DNA of 64,000 bases from Streptomyces chromofuscus (GCF_015160875.1 NZ_CP063374.1:1922001-1986000), one strand, 5' to 3'. Shown: positions 1 through 9,424, counted from the first letter of the stretch. The notes: generated by a model not told the origin, from the sequence alone. Numbers and translations: made by a program.

Positions 1-903
1 CGTCGCCTTCATCGGCACGACGGCCATGACGGAGGGCACGGCACAGCCCGCCACCGACGTGCCGCCGACCGCGTCGTCGCACCTGATCTGACGCGCGTTC
101 CTCCACGACGCGTTCGGGTCGGTCGCCGTCGCGCCCGGGGACGTCACGTACATCGCGTAGGACGTGAAGAAGGAGGCGGAGGAACCCGTCGTCCGGGGTG
201 AGGAGTAGGTGACGGTACCGGTCAGGGTCTGGCCGAGGGCGATGCCGCCGCCGTACCAGGGGGCGGACTTGGTGGCCGTGCAGCCGGCGTCGCAGGAGGC
301 GCGGAACTTGGCGTTCAGCGCGGTGACCTGGCCGGTCGCGCCGACCATGGTGACGGAGACCTGCTCGCTCCAGGTCGTGGCCGTCGCCGAGAGGTCACCG
401 CCGGTGGAGACCTCCAGGACGCCGCGGCCCAGCTCCGCGCCGTTGGTGTCGCGGAGGACGTAGGTGACGTTGATGCCGGTCACGCAGTAGGAGAAGCGCT
501 CGTAGCTGTAGCTGCCGGGGTGGGTGAGGTCGCAGCTGCCGGCGTCGGCGGCCGCGGCGAGGGTCTTCTGTCGTGTCGCCGTGCTCCTGGCCGGGGCGGG
601 GCTCACGCTCACACATGCCTCGGCGGCACCCGCCCGGCGTTCCTTCGAGCGTGCCGGCGTGGGCTCGCACTGCTCCCCGGAGTCCACCGCAAGAGCGCTG
701 GTCCCGATGAGGGGCGCGGTCGCCGACGGGTCCGCCGCGTCGATCCTGCCCACCTGCGGCGGCTGCGCTTCCCCCCTCTGCTGCGCATGGCTCACGCCGG
801 GCGTGGCGAGCCCCGCCGCCACCACGGTCAGCAGGGTCAGTACGACCGATCTGACGCGTCTGCGTCCAGGCCGTCCAGGTCGTCTCGCATGCTTGATCGT
901 CAT
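1..903 (-). CDS. Secreted protein, possible NucA/NucB-type nuclease, 3' end outside window
   Basis: The reading frame opens at ATG 901-903 after a GAGGAGAG ribosome site and stays open to the window edge (301 codons). Residues 1-40 form an export signal: basic MTIKHARR, a hydrophobic stretch, then a site near GVSHA. A loosely conserved middle follows. Close to the edge the pattern RCDD...GC.VP resembles the start of NucA/NucB-type extracellular DNase domains of Streptomyces. That assignment is inference from a short motif, because the catalytic part would lie beyond the window. It is the first of three leftward genes for exported products. Confidence 0.65.
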   Translation of the reverse strand, partial: MTIKHARRPGRPGRRRVRSVVLTLLTVVAAGLATPGVSHAQQRGEAQPPQVGRIDAADPSATAPLIGTSALAVDSGEQCEPTPARSKERRAGAAEACVSVSPAPARSTATRQKTLAAAADAGSCDLTHPGSYSYERFSYCVTGINVTYVLRDTNGAELGRGVLEVSTGGDLSATATTWSEQVSVTMVGATGQVTALNAKFRASCDAGCTATKSAPWYGGGIALGQTLTGTVTYSSPRTTGSSASFFTSYAMYVTSPGATATDPNASWRNARQIRCDDAVGGTSVAGCAVPSVMAVVPMKAT

Positions 904-1016
904 ACCTCTCCTCGCAGGGGGCACCAGACAACGGGCGGTGTCTCAGGGGAACTTGACCAGCCATGACGGCGGCACCACCCCGACGCCGAGCGCCGGGGTG
1001 GTGCCGCCGGAGTGGG

Positions 1017-3230
1017 TTACCGCGCCGCGTAGCCGAAGCGGTCGCCGGCTGCCGGGAGGCCGCCCGCGCCGGGCTGGTAGGTCGTGACGGGGGCGACGGC
1101 GCCGCCGGCGGTCACGTTCGACAGGGGCAGGGCGTACAGGGTGCCGTAGGTGCTGGGGCCCAGCGGCAGGCCGACGTACAGCTTGGTGCCGGTGTAGCGG
1201 ATGCTCGAACCCAGCTGCTGGTCGGCGCCGGGCGCGGTGGGAATGCCGTCGCCGTCACCCGCCTCCAGCCACCGGTCGTTGGCGCCCGGGGCGCCCAGCA
1301 GGGAGAAGGTGTGCACCGCGCCGGCCTTGGCCGCCGTGCCGATGGCCTCGCCGGGGGCGCCCACGGCCAGCTTCATCGTGGCGGTGGTGCTCAGGGCCCG
1401 CGGGGCGGTGTTGATCGCGGTCACGGTGGTGCCCATGCGGTCGCCGTCCTCCCCGGTGCCGGTCACGTCGTCCTCGCCGGTGCCCTGGGAGATGCCGTAG
1501 AGCTGGGTGACGGTGCCCGCGGCGGTGACACGGAAGGTCAGGGCGGTGCCGGCATCGGCCTTGGAGACGCCGTCGACGTCGAGGTCCTCGCCGGGGGCGC
1601 CGACCGCGAGGATCGAGTCGGTGGCGGCGGCCGCGCCGGAGGGGCGGTACGGGGCCAGGGCCAGGGAGTAGCCGAACTGGTCGCCCGCCTCCGCGCCGCC
1701 GGAGACGGTGTCGAGGTCCTGGTCGAGCCCGAACTTCGGGGTGGGCAGGCCCGCGGAGGTCAGGGTGTGGCTGAACACCGCCAGGTTGCCGGCGCCGGCG
1801 TCCTCGCCGATGGCCTCACCGGGAGCGCCGACGGCGAAGAAGTTGGGGTCGGCCGCGACCGAGCCGCCGAAGCCGTCGTTCGCCTCCGCGCCGCCGGGCA
1901 CATCGGCGCTGTCCTGGTGGAAGACGATGCTGGTGGTGCCGTGGAGGTAGAAGGCGGCGCCGGCCTTCGCCAGGCCGCCGACGGCCTCCCCGGGCGCGCC
2001 GCTGACCAGGAACGGCTTGCCGGCGGCGGTGACGCCGGCCGCGACGGAGTCGCCGAACCGGTCGCCGGCCTGGGCGACCGCCGTGGCCAGGGAGCCGGCG
2101 CCGGAGCCCTCCTCGAAGTGGGTGTTCTTGACCGCGCCGGTGCCGAGGCCCCCCGGGGCGCCGTGCAGGACGTCGACCATGCCGGAGTCGGCCGCGCTGC
2201 CGATGTCCTCGGCCGGGGTGCCCACGACCAGGTCGGTGCAGCCGTCCTCGTTCCAGTCGACGGTGTCCAGGGACTCGCCGAACCAGTCGCTGGCCTCGGC
2301 GGCGCCGGGAACCCAGTCGAGGTCCTGGTTGATCTCGGCCGTGCCCTTGCCCCCGCCGTAAACGATCCGCACCAGGCCCGCGGCGCCGACCGCGCCGACG
2401 GTCGCCCGCGGGTCGGAGATCGCGATGTCCTCGACGCCGTCGCAGTTGAAGTCGGTGACGCGGACCGCGCCGGTGGTGGAGTTCACCCAGGCGGCGAGGT
2501 CGTCGACGCGCGTGACGACGCCGCCCGTGCGGGTCTCGGTGGTGTCGATGCCGTAGCAGCCGCCCTGGTACGACCGGCTGGCGAGCGCGGCCAGTTGGGC
2601 CGTGCCGCCGCTGCCGCGGACCAGCGGGCCGCCGGTGTCGCCCATGCACGCGGCCGTGCCGTCCGTGCCGGTGACCGAGGCGGTCGTGGCGGCGGCGGCG
2701 TCGACGGTGAAGGTGCCGGTGTGCAGGCTGAGGGGTGCCCACTCGGTCGCGGTGCGGCCGTAGCCGGCGAGGCCGAGGGTCTCCCCGGCGGTGGGCGCCG
2801 TGGTGGCCAGCGAGATCGGGGACACGTTGGTGACGGGGCGGTCGAGGCGGGCCAGTACCGCGTCGCGGTCGGTGCGCGGGACCAGTTCGACGATGACGCG
2901 GGCGGCGCCGGCGGTGCCGGTGAGGTCGGAGCGGCCGATGACGGCGGTGGTCTTCGTGGCCGGCTTTCCGGCCGGCACGGACAGGCTCGTGGCGGGATCG
3001 GCGGCGAAGCAACTGGCCGCGGTGAGCAGCCACTCGCGGTCGACCAGGACACCCGAGCAACCGCGGTCGTGGTCGCCGACGACGATCTGCGCGGTGTAGG
3101 CGTAGGTGGTGTCGGCGGCGGGGACGGCGGGGCCGGTGACGGCGGCGGCGGAACCGGCCGCGAGCGCGGCGGAGCCGAAGGTCAGGGCGGCGGCCAGTGC
3201 GACGAGGCGCACGGGTCTGGCGTAGGTCAT
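1017..3230 (-). CDS. Secreted trypsin-fold pseudoprotease with FG-GAP repeats
   Basis: Start chosen at ATG 3230, which gives a clean signal peptide (about residues 1-38); the longer upstream frame lacks one. Residues 40-255 have the chymotrypsin fold, but the histidine motif TAAHC reads TAASC (Ser73) and GDSGGP reads GDTGGP (Thr199). Asp123 is kept. Two of the three triad residues are therefore substituted and proteolysis is unlikely. Residues 258-737 hold about seven FG-GAP/integrin-alpha-like blades with DxNxDG calcium loops and repeated VGAPGE motifs, closing with DRFGY at the C-terminus, as in a beta-propeller. A role in extracellular binding is inferred. Confidence 0.85.
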   Translation of the reverse strand: MTYARPVRLVALAAALTFGSAALAAGSAAAVTGPAVPAADTTYAYTAQIVVGDHDRGCSGVLVDREWLLTAASCFAADPATSLSVPAGKPATKTTAVIGRSDLTGTAGAARVIVELVPRTDRDAVLARLDRPVTNVSPISLATTAPTAGETLGLAGYGRTATEWAPLSLHTGTFTVDAAAATTASVTGTDGTAACMGDTGGPLVRGSGGTAQLAALASRSYQGGCYGIDTTETRTGGVVTRVDDLAAWVNSTTGAVRVTDFNCDGVEDIAISDPRATVGAVGAAGLVRIVYGGGKGTAEINQDLDWVPGAAEASDWFGESLDTVDWNEDGCTDLVVGTPAEDIGSAADSGMVDVLHGAPGGLGTGAVKNTHFEEGSGAGSLATAVAQAGDRFGDSVAAGVTAAGKPFLVSGAPGEAVGGLAKAGAAFYLHGTTSIVFHQDSADVPGGAEANDGFGGSVAADPNFFAVGAPGEAIGEDAGAGNLAVFSHTLTSAGLPTPKFGLDQDLDTVSGGAEAGDQFGYSLALAPYRPSGAAAATDSILAVGAPGEDLDVDGVSKADAGTALTFRVTAAGTVTQLYGISQGTGEDDVTGTGEDGDRMGTTVTAINTAPRALSTTATMKLAVGAPGEAIGTAAKAGAVHTFSLLGAPGANDRWLEAGDGDGIPTAPGADQQLGSSIRYTGTKLYVGLPLGPSTYGTLYALPLSNVTAGGAVAPVTTYQPGAGGLPAAGDRFGYAAR

Positions 3231-3286
3231 GAAGTGGTTCCCCTGGGTGGGTGGTGACGGATCGGACAGGAGGGCTCGGCGGGGCG

Positions 3287-3847
3287 CTACTTGGAGGTCC
3301 GAAGCTCCAGGAGCGTCCACTCACGGGCCTGCTCGTCCGCGCTCTCGCCCACGGGGGTCCAGGCGTTCTTCGCGATGTCGTACGACTGCTGCTCGGTACC
3401 GACCGTCATGTCCGCCTCGGTCGTGTAGTCGTTGCCCCGGATGAGGTAGACCGAGGGCAGCTCGAGGGTCAGCCAGCCGGAGTTTCCCTTGACGTCGAAG
3501 CAGACCTTGCTCCGGTCCCGGGCCTGGACCTCCAACTGCCCGGTGCCGCTCGCGCAGTCGGCGAGCGTGATGTGACCGTCGCCCCGCTTGAGCAGGATGT
3601 TCTTCTCGGTGAGGATCTTGTCCGCCTGCGGGTAGTCGAAGTCCTCGACCGCGTACCCCGGAGCCTCGTCGGCCACCGCGGCCGTGCCTGCCGGGGCGTG
3701 GGACCCACCGGGGTGGCCGGCCGCCAGGGCGGCCCATGCCAGGGCGCCGACCGCCGCGGCGCCCAGGGCGCGGGTCAGGAATCTCCCGCGCCGTTGCTGT
3801 ATCGCAAATCGGCTCAGCTGCGCCGCAAATGTGGTGCGCGACTTCAT
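3287..3847 (-). CDS. Small exported protein of unknown function
   Basis: The 186-residue product starts at ATG 3847 behind GAGGAAA. A basic N-terminus (MKSRTTF, then RRGR) and a hydrophobic segment at about residues 25-45 indicate a signal peptide or membrane anchor. The mature part has two cysteines (ADCA and KVCFDV) that could form a disulfide. I do not recognise a family. It lies 57 bp upstream of the pseudoprotease gene on the same strand and is divergent from the ALF-repeat gene, so the three may be expressed together. Confidence 0.7.
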   Translation of the reverse strand: MKSRTTFAAQLSRFAIQQRRGRFLTRALGAAAVGALAWAALAAGHPGGSHAPAGTAAVADEAPGYAVEDFDYPQADKILTEKNILLKRGDGHITLADCASGTGQLEVQARDRSKVCFDVKGNSGWLTLELPSVYLIRGNDYTTEADMTVGTEQQSYDIAKNAWTPVGESADEQAREWTLLELRTSK

Positions 3848-4040
3848 CACTTTCCTCAAATCGTTGCTTCCAAAAAGATGTCCGTAACGTGGTTCAAGGC
3901 ATGCGTGAAGGAATCGTCTTTCCCCCGTACAAAAAAGCCCCCAAAAATTTAGGCAGCCGCCTTCCCCCGCTCTATGCCACCTTGCTTCCCTGGCTTTGTC
4001 CACTCCGCCAACAGCCTCAAAACGGGCGGCAGTTGGGGGT

Positions 4041-4066
4041 GAGTTGTGACCCTCGCCACACAACTC
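4041..4066. promoter_or_regulatory. Inverted repeat, possible operator
   Basis: GAGTTGTG (4041-4048) and CACAACTC (4059-4066) are a perfect 8-bp dyad around a 10-nt spacer, in the divergent control region. The size fits a dimeric regulator site. Which regulator binds is unknown. Confidence 0.4.
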
Positions 4067-4154
4067 CAACGGTTGTAGGGACTCTTGCAAAGAAATGACA
4101 AAGAAGCCGTGCCGCACACTTCTCGGACGGATTCCGTTCGCGGCCCCAAATTGA

Positions 4155-4182
4155 TTGCTTCGTGAACACGCGTTGGTATGGT
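4155..4182 (+). promoter_or_regulatory. Possible promoter of the ALF-repeat gene
   Basis: TTGCTT (4155-4160) and TATGGT (4177-4182) are 16 bp apart, about 130 bp upstream of the chosen start codon. The -10 is acceptable and the -35 weak, so this is tentative. Confidence 0.3.
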
Positions 4183-4312
4183 CACGTCATTGCGCAGGCA
4201 ACGCATACGCCTCACGGGGGCCGCACATGACTGCCCGGGCATGCGGGGGAAGCCTGCCGTGTCAGTGATCGCCGATCTGCCTCACCGGCAGAGACCACGA
4301 GGGCAATTTCCT

Positions 4313-7300
4313 ATGCAGACAATTTTCTGGAGTCGCAGACGGCTTCTCGGCTCGCTCGCCGCCGTCACGGCCGCCGCCGCCACCCCCCTGGCGTGGACGC
4401 CCGTGGCCCGCGCCGCCGGGGCACTGGCCACCACGGCCGATCCGCTCACCCTGCCCGACACCGACCGGGCCAAGGTGGTCAGGGCATGGATGACCGGTGG
4501 CAGGGCCACCAAGGCGGCGGCCGCCGACGCGCTGTTCGGCACCGACGCGGACATCCAGGTCTTCCTCGGCCAGACCCTGCCGAGGGTGACGACGGAGGAC
4601 GACCGCGTCGCGATCGCGAGCTACCTGGCCCGTTCCGGCAAGGGCCTGCGCCGCGAGGCCACCGCCGCGCTCGACGGCGGTGACGGCACCATCGCCGCCT
4701 TCCTCCAGGGCGGATACGAGTCGGCCCTCCTGGAAGACCTCCAGGTCGCCACCGCAACCCTGTCGGCCACCGGCGGAAAGGCCGTCCGGCGCGAGGCGTC
4801 CGCGGCCCTGGACTCGGGCACGCGGGCGGCGCTGGAGTCCTTCCTGACCGAGGGCCAGTACTCCGCCCGCCTGGAGGACTCGCAGTTCCTGGTCGCCACC
4901 ATGCTGGTCAACGCCGGACCCGAGGTGCAGAAGTACGCCAACCGCGCCCTGAACGGCACCGCGACGGACATCCAGTGGTTCCTCGACACCGGTCAGCACA
5001 TCGCGCGTGCCCGCGACCAGGAGAGGGCGACCATCGAGGAGCTCGTCGCCGTCGTCGACCGGGAGGGAAAGCGCGCCCAGGCCGAGACGGACCTCGCCGT
5101 CGAGGCGTCCGAGCGGGCCCTGGCCGCCGCGGCCGAGGCGAAGAAGGCGGCGGAGAGGGCCGCCGCCGAGGCCGAGGCCGCGAAGGAGGACGTACAGAAA
5201 TCCGCCGCGGCGGCCCGGAAGGCGGCCGGCGCGGCCAAGGGCGCCGCGAACGCCGCCCGTATCGCCATCAACGCCTCCAACGCGGCCGTGAACGCCTCCC
5301 GCCGCGCCTCCTGGGCCGCCACGGCCGCCTCCCAGGCCGCCTCGGCCGCCGGCGGAGCCGCGTCCCGTGCCTACAACGCGGCCATCGCCGCTTCCAAGGA
5401 TGCGGGCAAGACCCAGGCGGCCAAGGACGCCGCGGTCGCGGCCCGCAACTCCGCCGCCAAGGCCCGTACCGCGGCCAAGGCCGCCGACTACGCGCGGGCC
5501 GCCTGCGCCCAGTCCGTCAGCGCCAGTGCCTCGGCCGCCTCCGCGGCTCGCAACTCCGCGGCCGCCGCCACCGCCGCCGCGCAGGCCGCCGCCGCGTCCG
5601 GCGCCGCGCAGTCGCAGGCCGCCGAGGCCAAGCGCCAGGCCGCCATCGCCACCGCCGCCGCCAACCGCGCCACCAACGCCGCCTCCAGCGCGCAGGCCCT
5701 CGCCAACACGGCGGCCTCCGCCGCGCGCGTCGCCCGGGACGCCGCCAACTCCGCCGCCGCCCACGCCGAGAAGGCCGCCGACGCCGTCGACGAGGCCGTG
5801 GCGAACGCGGGCAAGGCCATCGACTTCGCGAACAAGTCCACCGCCCACGCCGGCGAGGCCGTCAAGGCCGCCGACGCCGCCACCCAGGCCGTCACGGACG
5901 CCGTCGCGGTCGCCCAGGCGGCCCGGAGCGCCGAGCTGGCGCGCCTTGAGCAGGAGCGGCTGCAGGGCCTGGACGAGGCCCGGCTGCTGGCCGAGATCGA
6001 GACGCAGGAGCAGGCCGAGTACGCGAACAAGCGGGCGCAGGAGGCGCAGACCGATCAGGCGATCAAGGACCTGATCAGCGCGGCCGAGAAGGCCCTGTTC
6101 ACGGACGGCGACCTGTCACTCGCCGCCACACTGGGCCGCAAGGCCGCCACCGGGCTGCTCGAAGCCAAGGGCGCGTGGACGCGGGAGGCCGCCCAGTTCG
6201 CGCTCTCCGGCAGCGACGACGACATGTTCTCCTGGATCGACCTCGACCGGGCGGTCGCCCAGAACCAGGACGACCGCGAGACCGTCCTGTACATCGCCCA
6301 GGTGTCCAACCCCGCCATCGCGGCGGCCGCGCACGCGGCGCTGGCCAGCAGCAGCTCCACGGCGGTGGGCGACTTCCTCACCTCCGGGGTGATCCGGGCC
6401 TCGCAGGACGACAACCGGGTGCAGATCGGCCGCATCCTCGACCAGAAGCCCGGCCGGGCCGTCACCGAGGCGGCCAACGACGCACTGGACAAGAACACCC
6501 CGGAGGCGTTGCAGGACTTCTTCGACCGCACCTACCCCGCCGCCGTCCGGGAGGACGACGCGGTCGAGACCGCGACCTCGGTCGCGAACGGAGGCGACTA
6601 CACCAAGGCGTACGGGGACGTGGCCCTGGAGGGGCCGACGTGGATGCGCCGGAACTTCGTCCAGGTGGTGCAGTACTCCTCGGCCCAACTCGACCACGAC
6701 TCCGCCACCCACGTCGCCGCGATCCAGGGGGCGATCGCCGCCGCGGCCAAGACCGCCTACACGGCGCAGCAGACCGCGGCACTGGCGTCGCAGGTGGCGG
6801 CGACCGCACGCGACGCGGCCGAGGAGGCGCAGGACTGGGCGGACAAGGCCATCGCCGCGGGGGCGAAGGCCGGCCAGTACTCCGACCAGGCCCGGCAGAA
6901 CGCCGACGCGGCGGACAGGTCGGCCGCGGACGCACAGGCCTCCGCGAACAAGGCCTCGGCTGCCGCGTCGACGGCGCGCAGCGCCTCCCGCTCGGCGAAC
7001 TACTCCGCGAACAGGGCCATCGACGCGGCCCGTTCGGCCCTGAACTCCGCCTACAGCGCCCAGGCGTCCGCGGCGAGCGCGCGCCAGTCCGAACTCGAGG
7101 CCGGCCGGGACGCGGCCACGGCGGCCGCGGCGGCGAACCAGGCGCGCGCCATCGTCGTCCAGAAGCGTCAGGAGGAGGCCCGCGAGGCCGCCCGCGAGGC
7201 CGCCGAGAAAGCGCAGGAGGACCGGGACAACGGCAGGGACCCGGCCGACAGCGGCACCCACGACGAGGTCAACGAGAACGGCAGCGGCGGAGACAACGAC

Positions 7301-7684
7301 GAGTGGTACTCGGACGCCGGCTGGTGGGCCGACGCCTTCAGCTACGTCAGCATCGGCGCGGGCCTCATCTCCGCCGGCCTCGGGGTCGCCAGCCTCGTCT
7401 TTCCCCCGTTCGCGGTCGTCGGTCTCCCGGCCGCCGCCGTCTTCGGCGGCATAGCCATGGGCGCCGGCGCGCTGAGCACCTTGTTCACCGGCATCGAACA
7501 CGGCTTCACCAGCAGCGAGTTCATGTGGGCCGCGGGCGGCACCGCGCTGAGCCTGGTCACCTACGGCCAGTCCAGGTGGATCACCCCGGTCGCCAAGCGG
7601 GTGGCTCCCGCGGTGAAGCGGGTCGCGGAGGAGGGCAAGGAACTGGTCTCCTCGATCACCAGCGGGCTGTCGTCGATGTTCTGA
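4313..7684 (+). CDS. Exported ALF-repeat/coiled-coil protein with hydrophobic C-terminal domain
   Basis: ATG 4313 (after GAGGG) was preferred to the GTG at 4178 because the shorter 1123-residue form begins with a twin-arginine-like signal, SRRRLLG, followed by an alanine-rich hydrophobic core. Residues 45-240 and 600-790 are two blocks of roughly 40-residue ALF-type repeats (for example AALDGGDGTIAAFL). Residues 245-590 and 800-985 are extremely alanine-rich, charged coiled coil. An acidic, Asn/Gly-rich linker precedes a distinct last domain (about 996-1123) with two glycine-rich hydrophobic segments and a basic amphipathic tail. ALF proteins often carry variable C-terminal modules. A role for this tail as an effector is inference. 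Confidence 0.85.
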   Translation: MQTIFWSRRRLLGSLAAVTAAAATPLAWTPVARAAGALATTADPLTLPDTDRAKVVRAWMTGGRATKAAAADALFGTDADIQVFLGQTLPRVTTEDDRVAIASYLARSGKGLRREATAALDGGDGTIAAFLQGGYESALLEDLQVATATLSATGGKAVRREASAALDSGTRAALESFLTEGQYSARLEDSQFLVATMLVNAGPEVQKYANRALNGTATDIQWFLDTGQHIARARDQERATIEELVAVVDREGKRAQAETDLAVEASERALAAAAEAKKAAERAAAEAEAAKEDVQKSAAAARKAAGAAKGAANAARIAINASNAAVNASRRASWAATAASQAASAAGGAASRAYNAAIAASKDAGKTQAAKDAAVAARNSAAKARTAAKAADYARAACAQSVSASASAASAARNSAAAATAAAQAAAASGAAQSQAAEAKRQAAIATAAANRATNAASSAQALANTAASAARVARDAANSAAAHAEKAADAVDEAVANAGKAIDFANKSTAHAGEAVKAADAATQAVTDAVAVAQAARSAELARLEQERLQGLDEARLLAEIETQEQAEYANKRAQEAQTDQAIKDLISAAEKALFTDGDLSLAATLGRKAATGLLEAKGAWTREAAQFALSGSDDDMFSWIDLDRAVAQNQDDRETVLYIAQVSNPAIAAAAHAALASSSSTAVGDFLTSGVIRASQDDNRVQIGRILDQKPGRAVTEAANDALDKNTPEALQDFFDRTYPAAVREDDAVETATSVANGGDYTKAYGDVALEGPTWMRRNFVQVVQYSSAQLDHDSATHVAAIQGAIAAAAKTAYTAQQTAALASQVAATARDAAEEAQDWADKAIAAGAKAGQYSDQARQNADAADRSAADAQASANKASAAASTARSASRSANYSANRAIDAARSALNSAYSAQASAASARQSELEAGRDAATAAAAANQARAIVVQKRQEEAREAAREAAEKAQEDRDNGRDPADSGTHDEVNENGSGGDNDEWYSDAGWWADAFSYVSIGAGLISAGLGVASLVFPPFAVVGLPAAAVFGGIAMGAGALSTLFTGIEHGFTSSEFMWAAGGTALSLVTYGQSRWITPVAKRVAPAVKRVAEEGKELVSSITSGLSSMF

Positions 7685-7691
7685 CGGCCGT

Positions 7692-7738
7692 CGCGGCGTC
7701 CCGGGCGGCCACACGGGTCCCCCGCCCGGGACGCCGCG
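7692..7738 (+). terminator. Terminator hairpin after ALF-repeat gene
   Basis: A perfect 17-bp GC-rich stem (arms 7692-7708 and 7722-7738, 13-nt loop) begins 8 bp after the stop codon. There is no U-tract, as is common in Streptomyces. It may also terminate the converging aldehyde dehydrogenase transcript. Confidence 0.75.
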
Positions 7739-7894
7739 TCGGGTCGCCGCTGGTCGAGGCCGACGTAAGGATCCGTGCTGCCGGCCACTGCCGCCCCGAC
7801 GGCCGCCGGGCCGGGAGTGGCCGGATCCCGGGCCGTCCCGCCGCGCTCACGCGCGGCGCCGGGCGGCCTTCTCGCCTCAGTGCTCCTTCTCGCT

Positions 7895-9424
7895 TCAACG
7901 CTCCAGACGGCCGTTGAACCGCCGGGGCAGGCCCAGCGGGTTGTCGTCCCGCAGTTCCGGCGGCAGCAGCGCCTCCGGTGCCCCCTGGTACACGACCGGG
8001 CGCAGCCATCGCTCGATCGCCGTGCCGCCGACGGAGGTGGACGTCGAGGTCGTGGCCGGGTAGGGCCCGCCGTGGTGCTGGGCCGGCGCCACGGCGACGC
8101 CGGTGGGCCAGCCGTTCACCAGGACGCGCCCCGCGAGCGGCGTCAGTTCCGCGAGCAGCTCCGGTCCGCGCCCCGCTCCCGCGGCCTCCTCCGCCGACAG
8201 CTGCACCGTCGCCGTGAGGTTGCCCGGCAGTCGGGAGAGCACGGCCGTCGCCTCGCTCTCGTCCTCGTAGCGGACCACGACCGTCACCGGCCCGAAGCAC
8301 TCCTCCAGGAGCAGGTCGTGCGCCCCCTCGCGGGCCAGCTTCTCGGCCGGCACCGTCAGGAATCCCGCGCTGACCGTGTGCTCCCCGCCGGCGCCCGGTG
8401 TCACGGGCGATTCGACGCCGTCGAGCGCGGCCCGCTCGGCGACCCCGGCGACGAAGTTGTCGCGCATCCGGTGGTCCAGCAGCACGCCCGCCTCGGTGTT
8501 GCTGACCGCCTCGGTCAGCGACTTCACCAGCCGGTCCCCCGCCGCGCCGGAGGGCGCGAGCACCAGTCCCGGCTTCACGCAGAACTGCCCGACGCCCAGC
8601 GTCATCGAGCCCGCGAGCCCGCCGCCTATCTGCTCGGCGCGCTCCTCCGCCGCCGCCTCGGTGACCAGCACCGGGTTCAGGGAGCCCAGCTCGCCGTGGA
8701 AGGGGATCGGGACGGGGCGGGCGGCCGCCGCGTCGAAGAGGGCGCGCCCGCCGCGTACCGAGCCGGTGAACCCGGCCGCCGCGACCAACGGGTGCCCGAT
8801 GAGCTCCACGCCCGCCTCGAAGCCGTGGACGAGGCCCAGCACCGCGTCGGGTATGCCGTGCTCCCGGGCGGCTCGGCGCAGCACATTGGCGACCAGTTCG
8901 GACAGGCCCGGGTGGTCGGGGTGGGCCTTGACGACGACGGGACAGCCGGCCGCGAGCGCGCTGGCGGTGTCACCACCGGCGACGGAGAAGGCGAAGGGGA
9001 AGTTGGAGGCGGAGTAGACGGCGACGACGCCCAGCGGGACCTTGTAGCGGCGCAGGTCGGGGACGGGCGGGGTGGCGGTGTCGTCGGGGTGGTTGATGAC
9101 GACGTCCAGGAAGGCGCCCTCGTCGACGATGTCGGCGAAGGCCCGCAACTGATAGCAGGTGCGCGCGAGTTCGCCCGTCAGCCGGACGGGGCCGAGCGCC
9201 GTCTCGGCGTCGGCGGTCTCCACGAGTCCGTCCCGGGCCGCCTCCAGGTGGTCGGCGGCGGTGCGCAGGAAGGCGGCCCGGACGGCCCGGTCGGCGAGGG
9301 CGCCACGGGCGGCGTGCGCGGCACGGACGGTGGTGTCCACCTCCTGGGCTGTGGCCTCCACCGCAACCTGCTCGCGCTGCTTCCCGGTTCGGGGGTCGAC
9401 ACTCCAGACTGGTGCTGCTGCCAC
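7895..9424 (-). CDS. Alpha-ketoglutaric semialdehyde dehydrogenase (2,5-dioxovalerate dehydrogenase)
   Basis: This 509-residue NAD(P)-dependent aldehyde dehydrogenase resembles the family oxidising 2,5-dioxopentanoate to 2-oxoglutarate, the last step of oxidative pentose and uronic acid breakdown. Visible motifs are the cofactor/substrate region around SASNFPFAFS, the general-base glutamate in FHGELGSLNP and the catalytic cysteine in GQFCVKPG. GTG 9424 was chosen because GGAGGGA lies 6 nt upstream; an earlier in-frame GTG at 9481 has no ribosome site. An IclR gene is divergent from it. The uronate dehydrogenase and sugar-acid dehydratase at 17-19 kb would supply its substrate. Confidence 0.85.
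   Translation of the reverse strand: MAAAPVWSVDPRTGKQREQVAVEATAQEVDTTVRAAHAARGALADRAVRAAFLRTAADHLEAARDGLVETADAETALGPVRLTGELARTCYQLRAFADIVDEGAFLDVVINHPDDTATPPVPDLRRYKVPLGVVAVYSASNFPFAFSVAGGDTASALAAGCPVVVKAHPDHPGLSELVANVLRRAAREHGIPDAVLGLVHGFEAGVELIGHPLVAAAGFTGSVRGGRALFDAAAARPVPIPFHGELGSLNPVLVTEAAAEERAEQIGGGLAGSMTLGVGQFCVKPGLVLAPSGAAGDRLVKSLTEAVSNTEAGVLLDHRMRDNFVAGVAERAALDGVESPVTPGAGGEHTVSAGFLTVPAEKLAREGAHDLLLEECFGPVTVVVRYEDESEATAVLSRLPGNLTATVQLSAEEAAGAGRGPELLAELTPLAGRVLVNGWPTGVAVAPAQHHGGPYPATTSTSTSVGGTAIERWLRPVVYQGAPEALLPPELRDDNPLGLPRRFNGRLER

Larger units (their letters stand above)
3848..4312. other. Divergent 465-bp intergenic region
   Basis: This region separates the leftward exported-protein genes from the rightward ALF-repeat gene. 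It is visibly richer in A+T than the flanking genes. It holds an 8-bp inverted repeat at 4041-4066 and a possible rightward promoter at 4155-4182. No convincing gene is seen in it. Confidence 0.6.

Noticed and set aside
963..3257. Long plus-strand ORF of 764 codons opposite the pseudoprotease gene
   Set aside because: Gly/Arg/Ala-rich translation without motifs; it is the antisense shadow of a well-supported gene, as expected at this GC content.
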